DNA of 64,000 nt, from positions 33,564,687 through 33,628,686 of the forward strand of contig CM077826.1 of NCBI GenBank assembly GCA_039720395.1, read 5' to 3'. Below are positions 56,996 to 64,000 of this stretch, piece by piece. Each line of letters opens with the position of its first letter. The stretch's first letter is position 1. The notes beneath the pieces are model-generated. The model was not told where the DNA came from, did not search any database, and saw only the letters and a program-made list of their open reading frames with translations. A program made the translations under genes and the position numbers. This DNA comes from Liquidambar formosana. Taxonomy: Eukaryota > Streptophyta > Magnoliopsida > Saxifragales > Altingiaceae.

Positions 56996-57706
56996 GCCTC
57001 GTCATGTTTTCTCCTATTTTGACCTTTTCAGCTTCCAAATGTGTTTCAGGCCCCAAATCAACTCCGATTTTGACAAAACAAAAGCCAAAACGACCGTGTT
57101 TTGAAGGAGAATATGATTTGAGTCACTTTATGGCAAAAAAAACCTAGTCATGGCTGCATGGTTAGGTTTCACAAAGGCGGCTAACCACTATACACCACCG
57201 TCGCTTAGCTTAAGTATGCACACAAGGTTGCACCGAATGTCTTCCAATTCAAAATTCAACCTTCTAAAACACATTTGGGGATGAAATTAAAACTAATCAA
57301 AGTCAAATGAATAGGAATGGAGTGAAAATCATGAGCCGATTTGAGCTAACCCGAAATGGGTCTCTTAACCAACCTAAACCATATTGAGCCACTTTAATCC
57401 CGAACCATCAATTCATCGAATTGAACCCATAATACCTCAAATGCATCCATATGAACTCCAATTGACAACCCGGAGATCATTTCAAGGTCAAATGGAAAGT
57501 TTGTGACCTAAAGAACGATTATGCCCCTCAAGTCGCAAAAGTTCTTATTAACCCTCAAGATCAACTCCAAATCGAACCAAAATTCATACACATCATCCTT
57601 AAGACCATAGAAACTCAATGAAAAAGACTAGACTCAAAAAGGAAACAAAAAGACGCATAAAATGACAAACCCTAGCTAAGGTGGCAAAATGGGGTGTGAC
57701 ACATAC

Positions 57707-59039
57707 CTCGATACTTTGAACAATTTTTTGAAATCAATGCAAAAATAGTACTATTTTAATATAAACTGTTTGAAAAAGAATAGACATACTTGAATAAATA
57801 TTATGAATGACGAGAAGCACTATAAGAGAGATACCCATAAATATTAAATGTTGAAAAATAGGGTTTTCAAACCCATAAAAATGGCAAAATAGGGATAATA
57901 CTGAAAATTCTAATGGCAGACCCAAATTGTAACTCAACTAATAATTCGGGTACTGAATTGACGCGATTTAGACTTTAGACCATAAAGTGAAACTTGACCT
58001 AAACTTTGGAGCGTTAAATGCAATTTTCCCTTTTTTTTTACTTATTTATTTATTTTATTTTTTTATAAGAGACTATTGTATTGATGAACTCTCTAGTTTT
58101 ATGATAGATTGATCTAATCTCATGACACAGTTCTTACTGTCATATAAAACACCCTATTGGGCATCATGTATAAAATTTTACGTGACTTTATTACACGTGC
58201 CAATCAAAATCTGATGTTCTCTCATTCAACTAGTATTTGAGTAATGATTGAAGTGTGTATCTATTTTAATATGTTTTTAATTGATTTTATATTACTAAGT
58301 CAATATTTAATGGTCTAAATATGATGATATGCTGCATAACATAAATTATGTACCTAAAATAGTAGAAAGAAAGAATGATACAACTAATGAGAAGAGAGCG
58401 CCGCAATAGGTTATGGGCTCCCTTCCCACAATTGTATGTGACTAGGGGGGTCTCCCTCACTACTACTATAGACAAGCTTTCCCCTTTTCTATGGTTTCTC
58501 ATAGAAATCTTGAGAGATGCACCAATAGCTAAATAGAAAATTCTTTAAAGGTCTCACGTATAAATTTAATTAAAAAATAAAGAAAAAGATAGAAATATAT
58601 ATATATATATATATATAAAAATTATAAAATAAAATAAAATAAAATAAAAAAGGTCGTCTAATGCGGTTTACTTACACACCTATTAAAGATTGATATTCTT
58701 TCAACCCGTTGTAAATGATCGAAATTTCTAGTCCACTTAAATGATGTGTATGAAGTAAGGGGGAATTTTGTATTAATCGGGCTACGATAAAATAATTATA
58801 GTACAATACAAATTACTACTAACTTCCTAGTAAATGACTATACAAATTACTACTAACTTTCTTGTAAATGGCTATGAACTATAATTATTTACTTGTAACC
58901 TAACTGATCTGTAATTCCCCCTTAAAATACTTTTAGATGAATTTTTGTTAGTAAAATGGCCTCAACATGATAAATTGATAAGGCAACACACGTCTTGAAC
59001 TATGTCCCAAAACATTTTTATACATATATAGAGTTTTCA
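57707..59039. other. No gene seen; tandem duplication and AT microsatellite
   Basis: A 34-bp unit starting ATACAAATTACTACTAAC is repeated at 58806 and 58840. A (TA)n run lies near 58596-58618, followed by AAAAT repeats. No coding signal. Confidence 0.5.
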
Positions 59040-59260
59040 TAACATGTGCCTTAAGGGTACATGTTAAGTTACAATTAATAAACCAATCATTGCATAGAAA
59101 ATGATAAAAATGCATAAAAAATTGTAATAATATATAAAGAATAGTATAAGTTGCTTGAAAAAATGTGAAAATACTTTAAAAAGCTGTGCAAATATATTTT
59201 CTCATGTATTGATTGACTCATTAATTATAACTTAACATGTGCCCTTAGGGCACACATTAA
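59040..59260. mobile_element. Small inverted-repeat element (MITE-like)
   Basis: The left end TAACATGTGCCTTAAGGGTA...GTTACAATTAAT and the right end ATTAATTATAAC...CCTTAGGGCACACATTA are inverted copies over about 40 bp. The 220-bp sequence is AT-rich and non-coding. No clear target duplication, so the class is open. Confidence 0.6.
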
Positions 59261-59697
59261 AAAAAGCCATATATATATATATATATATATAGATATAGAT
59301 GAGAACCTATGGCCAATGGGGCTATAGCCTGATGGCACATCTCCCCCTTTAAGTGGAGGATTTAGAGTGATCGTGGTTTCAACTCATCTTGGGTGTGTGT
59401 GTAAAGGGGAAGAACTTATGTGATGTGAGATAAATATCCTACTATGTAACTTCTCATTAAGCAACCTTTTTTTTTTTTTTTTTTTTCCCTTTTAAGTTTG
59501 AATAAAAAATAAATAAATAAATACGATAGCTCATAAAAATGTATAATGCTCCACCTCTCCTTCAAAAGTTAGACTCTTTATAGACTCTTAGATCCCTTTC
59601 GAACTATGTCCTTTAAGCTACGTGTGTACGGTTAAACAACAATACTAAATAAAAAAATAAGAATATGAAGGCTCATGAAAAAGGGAATGAGGGTGTC
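59261..59697. other. No gene seen; TA and T runs
   Basis: A (TA)n run at about 59271-59291 and a T run at about 59468-59486. Nothing else recognised. Confidence 0.45.
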
Positions 59698-59705
59698 CTC
59701 CTAGC

Positions 59706-60513
59706 TATAGTTATTAAATCCAGACCAGACTGGCCGATCCGAACTGGTGAACTGTCGAACTAGACCCTTGACCGGTTCAGGTTTTGCATTGCACCATTTT
59801 TGGCCTTTTGCATTTAAACCGGTATGAACCGGATTGAATTGCTCAACCTTATAGGCGAACTGGTGTAAACTGACCACGGTTAGACTAGTTATTTGTTAAC
59901 AAATCCTAAAAAATTTGTTCCTTTTGGCTTGAAATGTGAACCACAGGCATTCAAGAGCTCTTTCTTACCATTGCTCCAAGACTTATGCATGGGTTGTTTA
60001 AATCGCTGAACTATACATTATTTAATTAGTTTCAAATGCTGCTTGTATTTCTCACCCACAGTTTCTACTTTCTAATTTCTCCTAAGATGATATATTAATA
60101 TTTGACAATAGACTACATTATTATTAATACTAAATCAGATAAATGCTCTGTTTAGTGGGACCAATGATATTGGGTCCTATATTTTTTTATTCCAACATAT
60201 GACTACAGGTAATATGTGGATCCTTGTCACATGGACATGGCACTCAAAGATAATTATATATGGAGCCCTCTTAGTCTCCCACATAAATATAGTACTCTAA
60301 CATGACTATTATAATTTATTATTTATATTAATCACATACTTATCATTTATTTAGCAAAATTTTATTTTTTTTATAATTATTTTAAATTATTATTATTATT
60401 ATTATTTTTTAAATTATAACATCGGGTCTAACTAGTGACTCATGGATTGAACGAATAACCTGACGATTCGATGTCCGAGAGAATCAGGGTTAGGCCCAGA
60501 TTTAATAACTATG
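59706..60513. mobile_element. hAT-type MITE upstream of NMT1
   Basis: The ends TATAGTTATTAAATC (59706) and the inverse GATTTAATAACTATG (to 60513) match except for the outermost base. Flanks CTCCTAGC (59698-59705) and CTCTTAGC (60514-60521) are an 8-bp duplication with one change. CCGGTT-rich inner sequence and no ORF. It ends about 200 bp before the pyrimidine-rich leader of NMT1. Confidence 0.68.
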
Positions 60514-60521
60514 CTCTTAGC

Positions 60522-60897
60522 AGCCTCACCCGAAATCTTGTTGCCTATGGTGAAATAACATCATGCGTCTACAGCTTTGTGCGGTTTAGGCAAGTGACAA
60601 CAGCAAAATTACAAGGAAGTCCATGAAATTGATTGGAAACTACAGAAAGTAGCGCTATTCCCACGCTTCGTATTTCACTATTTCCATGATTCCATCCACA
60701 CCTTCATAATTCCTCGAGGCCTATTCTTTGTTCTCTCTCTCTCTCTCTCTCTCCTTCCCTCTATACATATATCTCTCCCTCCCTCCCTCCCTCTATACAT
60801 ATATCCCTCCCTCCCTCCCTCCCTCTATGAATACGAACCCTAGATCTCTAAAATCGAACCAGAACGAGCTTTGATTTGCTATTCATAGAAATCGCAG
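60522..60897 (+). promoter_or_regulatory. NMT1 promoter-proximal region and first leader exon
   Basis: A unique region is followed by CT-rich repeats (60732-60752) and a duplicated block of CCCT repeats with CTATACATATAT (60762-60832). This is typical of a plant 5' leader. The exon would end at GCAG/GTAAAT (60897/60898). The transcription start is not resolved; no clear TATA box was seen. Confidence 0.55.
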
Positions 60898-62121
60898 GTA
60901 AATTCTCTCTCTCTCTCTCTCTCTCTCCCCCCCCCCCTATATATATATATATATATAGATATAGATATATATTGTTTTCAATATTTTATAGATTGAATCT
61001 ATAACTTTCGTGCTTGTTTCACTAGATGTTAAATTTTATTTGATGAGTTGGGTTTCTAATTTTCTATTACACACCTGCTTGGTTGCTGAGAAAACTCGAA
61101 AAAGAAAAAAGGAAAGTAGATTCTCAGTCTACAATTTGTGTTGGGGAAAAAAAATAACCCTTTACCTAAGCTAAGCCAAATTAGCTGTGTTGAATTCAAA
61201 CTTTCAATATTTTTTTTTTTTTGCTTTTCGTATATGCTTCTATTTAACCAAACAGAGGTTACTGAACTTGCATTGTTGTAGATCTGATTGGAGTAATATA
61301 TATTATATGTAAATATGTTCCTTCGTCTTTATGTTATTTTCGTTTGGTTGCTGAGAAAACAGAGGGAAGAGAGGAGAAAGAAAAAGGGATTACAGATCTT
61401 AGGTGTTATTTTCTTAGGATTTCCAAAAAAATGTAAAACTTGAATCCGTTAAGCCAAGTTGTTTAATAGGCTTAGTGAAGATTTTTAGCTTGTTCAGTTT
61501 TCGAATGGGATTCCAAAGTTTCCTTTTCTCAACAACCAAACGGAGCTCTAACCTGCATGCATTGTTGTAGATCCAGTTGAAGGATTATATTCATACAAGA
61601 AAAGGATTTTCTGCATTGTCGCATGTATGTATATATATATCATATATATAATATTGATTTGATTAACTGTGTTTGACTGCTGGGAATCGAAGGATAAAGA
61701 AAAGATTATGGGATTATTAGATTTGTTTTTTGTTATTTCACTTCCAAAAGATGAGAAACTTGGCTCTAGTAAGCCAAATTGTTGAATTAAGTTTAATTGA
61801 ATGGATGTTTTAAGTTTGCTCAAGTCTCAAACAATTGAACACTTAAATTGGCCGTTGCCTAGTGTTGATCCCACTAAATAGGTCCTAGGAGGGCTTGAGC
61901 TGGATAGGGTTCTAACTTTTGTTTTTAGTACAGCGTGGTTGTTCTCAAGACTCAACCTGCACCTTTGTGCTGGGTAGCCTGAGAATTATACTATTGCACT
62001 AGACAATAGCCCTTAAAAAATGGAGACCTATGATCGAAAGTTTTAGCATCTTATATTTTCCTGTTTTGTCTTAGCAACTGAACAGAGCATCATGGAAACT
62101 AGTAATTTTGTTTTTTTACAG
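60898..62121 (+). other. Predicted 5'-leader intron of NMT1
   Basis: The donor GTAAATTC follows GCAG. The acceptor TTTTTTTACAG ends at 62121 with a T-rich tract before it, 25 bp ahead of the start codon. The interior is T-rich with CT and AT microsatellites at its start (60904-60958) and no ORF of note. Length 1224 bp. Confidence 0.65.
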
Positions 62122-62146
62122 ATTACGTTACTGAAATCAATTCAAC

Positions 62147-63451
62147 ATGGCTAATGGCAATTCACCACCTGGTTCACCTGGAGAAGACCGAAACCCGAAT
62201 CCTGATGGAAATGCACATCCTGAGAGTGACATGGAAATAGATGCGCTAGCTCGAAAAGTTCAGGAGTCACTTTCTCTTGGAAAGAAACACAAGTTTTGGG
62301 AAACCCAACCTGTTGGACAATTCAAGGAGCTCGGGGACTCAAGTTTGCCGGAAGGCCCGATTGAGCCTCCAACTCCTCTGTCTGAAGTCAAACAAGAACC
62401 TTATAATCTTCCCAACCTCTATGAATGGATCACTTGTGATATTGACTCCGAAGAGATGTGCACTGAAGTTTATAACCTCCTCACTAACAACTATGTTGAA
62501 GATGATGAAAACATGTTTAGATTCAACTACTCAAAGGAGTTCCTTCAATGGGCTCTTCGCCCTCCGGGTTATTTCAAGAGCTGGCACATTGGTGTACGAG
62601 TCAAAAGTTCAAAAAAGTTGGTCGCCTTTATTACTGGAATTCCTGCGAGAATTCGAGTTCGCGATGATGTTGTTACCATGGCAGAGATCAATTTCTTGTG
62701 TGTCCATAAGAAGCTCAGATCAAAGAGACTCGCTCCCGTCATGATTAAAGAGGTTACCAGGAGAGTACACTTGGAAAATATCTGGCAAGCGGCTTATACT
62801 GCTGGAGTTGTTCTTCCAACGCCAATATCAACATGCCAATATTGGCATAGATCTTTAAATCCAAAGAAACTTATTGATGTTGGGTTTTCCAGGCTTGGTG
62901 CGAGGATGACTATGAGCCGGACAATAAAGCTTTATAAGTTACCAGAATCAACAGTCACCCCTGGGTTCAGAAAGATGGAACTCCGTGATGTTCCTCCAGT
63001 TACACGACTACTAAGGAATTATTTGAGCCAGTTTGCTGTTGCACCTGATTTCGATGAGAATGATGTGGAGCATTGGCTTCTTCCAAAGGAGAATGTTGTG
63101 GACAGTTATCTGGTTGAAAGCCCTGAAACTCATGAGATGACTGATTTCTGCAGTTTTTACACCCTTCCTTCATCTATCCTAGGCAACCAGAATTATTCGA
63201 CTTTGAAAGCTGCTTATTCTTATTATAATGTGTCCACAAAGACTCCATTGCTTCAATTGATGAATGATGCTCTTATCGTGGCAAAACGGAAGGACTATGA
63301 TGTTTTCAATGCGTTGGATGTTATGCAAAATGAATCTTTCTTAAAGGAACTGAAGTTTGGGCCAGGTGATGGGAAACTCCACTATTATCTTTACAACTAT
63401 CGGATAAGGCATGCATTGAAACCATCAGAGCTTGGGCTTGTACTCTTGTAG
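62147..63451 (+). CDS. NMT1: Glycylpeptide N-tetradecanoyltransferase 1 (N-myristoyltransferase)
   Basis: The enzyme transfers myristate from myristoyl-CoA to the N-terminal glycine of target proteins during or just after translation, in the cytosol and at ribosomes. The 434-residue product has the length I recall for plant NMT1 and is uninterrupted. After a disordered N-terminus come KHKFWETQPVGQF (47-59), the first family signature EINFLCVHKKLRSKRL (180-195; acyl-CoA site), YTAGVVLP (217-224) and the second signature FGPGDGKLHYYLYNYR (about 404-419). The C-terminus ends in LVLL, whose terminal carboxylate acts as catalytic base in this family. The CDS has no intron; one is predicted in the leader. 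It is the only clear host gene here. Confidence 0.96.
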   Translation: MANGNSPPGSPGEDRNPNPDGNAHPESDMEIDALARKVQESLSLGKKHKFWETQPVGQFKELGDSSLPEGPIEPPTPLSEVKQEPYNLPNLYEWITCDIDSEEMCTEVYNLLTNNYVEDDENMFRFNYSKEFLQWALRPPGYFKSWHIGVRVKSSKKLVAFITGIPARIRVRDDVVTMAEINFLCVHKKLRSKRLAPVMIKEVTRRVHLENIWQAAYTAGVVLPTPISTCQYWHRSLNPKKLIDVGFSRLGARMTMSRTIKLYKLPESTVTPGFRKMELRDVPPVTRLLRNYLSQFAVAPDFDENDVEHWLLPKENVVDSYLVESPETHEMTDFCSFYTLPSSILGNQNYSTLKAAYSYYNVSTKTPLLQLMNDALIVAKRKDYDVFNALDVMQNESFLKELKFGPGDGKLHYYLYNYRIRHALKPSELGLVLL

Positions 63452-64000
63452 TTTGGGTTCTGGATTCTTTATTTTGTGGCATGGACTAATGGAAGCATTT
63501 TTGGTAAAGTTTGCTGATTATTTTTGTTACTAGTTTTTGTTGATTGCTTTGTCATACTTTGTTGGCAATCCATGATTAGTTTTTAAACTTAATTGTTTTC
63601 AGTGAAAGAAACAAATTTCTTAAACCTTTTTAGCATGGATTTTTGGGAACGTTTGGAATGTTGAGACTGTCTCGCACTTTAGGAATGAAAGAAGATTGGA
63701 ATATTGAACTTTTCTTTTTTAATCTTACTTTCAGTTTTGGTATTCTGATGCTTTCATATCTTTTTGCATGTCTTTATGCTTAATTCTGCACAACATATTT
63801 AGTGATAGGGATGATTCTTATACCTACAATGACTGCTGGACAAGATTATATTGTGAGTTGCAGATTCTGCACAAGCAGGGAGAGACCGCTGAAATCATTA
63901 AGAGAGAAAAATTCACCCTGTTTTTGAAGACACGACATTTGAAAGGTTGCGAGTTTCCTATCATTGATGGTTATTTCGACTTGTTCAGCATGCTGAACTC
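63452..64000 (+). other. NMT1 3' UTR and downstream sequence
   Basis: T-rich sequence follows the stop codon; the polyadenylation site cannot be placed. The stretch from about 63860 is less AT-rich and follows TTGCAG, so it might be a downstream exon, but no protein was recognised. Confidence 0.45.

Larger units (their letters stand above)
44786..57701 (-). mobile_element. Family A solo LTR, minus orientation, split by the intact copia
   Basis: The two parts are 44786-47299 and 57001-57701. The minus-strand start TGTCACACCCC is at 57701 and the end GGTTCACA at 44786. Perfect duplications CATAC lie at 44781-44785 and 57702-57706. Without the copia and one copy of its TSD the LTR is about 3.2 kb. 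TATAAATA reads on the minus strand at 47042-47049; the palindrome cluster is at 47237-47294, about 190 bp upstream. No internal region or partner LTR is present. Confidence 0.88.

Noticed and set aside
62277..62744. 155-codon ORF inside NMT1
   Set aside because: Out-of-frame shadow of the NMT1 coding sequence.

Overview
The window reads as nuclear DNA of a flowering plant, most likely a eudicot. It is AT-rich, has very few long ORFs, a CT-rich 5' leader with an intron ahead of the one host gene, and is dominated by nested LTR retrotransposons and small DNA transposons. The species cannot be named from the sequence. All alignments were made by eye.

Left block (1-19180): an old Sirevirus-like Ty1/copia element whose 5' end lies outside the window. 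It is decayed (frameshifts, C-to-T type stops, an integrase-core deletion) and split by five LTR-only insertions: family A at 1-1079, 2644-5659 and 12331-15615; family B at 5920-8336 and 17056-18992. Four of the five show 5-bp target duplications; the 5' edge of the first is outside the window. Next (19971-29655) is a 9.7-kb copia-type element on the minus strand with nearly identical LTRs but a pol full of stops. Its interior carries repeated hairpins with a constant loop and changing stems.

Middle block (29661-44785): no convincing host gene. It holds microsatellites, a ~3.2-kb element with ~100-bp inverted ends that contains another family B LTR, a hAT remnant interrupted by a Mutator-like foldback MITE, a second hAT-type element with MITEs nested inside it, and tandem inverted-repeat elements.

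Right block (44786-57701): a family A solo LTR (TSD CATAC) split by a complete, apparently very young Sirevirus (47300-56995, TSD GCCTC, LTRs of equal length and no difference seen). It has open gag and pol and a third ORF of the plant transposon-protein type. After more AT-rich DNA and two MITEs comes the only clear host gene, glycylpeptide N-tetradecanoyltransferase 1 (NMT1; CDS 62147-63451), with a predicted 5'-leader intron.

The main unexplained signal is in the LTR promoters. Three unrelated LTR families each carry, just upstream of the TATA box or its likely position, an array of palindromes set 20-22 bp apart centre to centre. The palindrome sequence differs between families and even between copies of a family, yet the spacing is kept; a 22/49/71-bp pattern appears both in the copia and in one family B copy. 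The copia has a second such array before its third ORF. This suggests a shared promoter grammar read by DNA-binding dimers on one face of the helix, either host factors or element-encoded ones.
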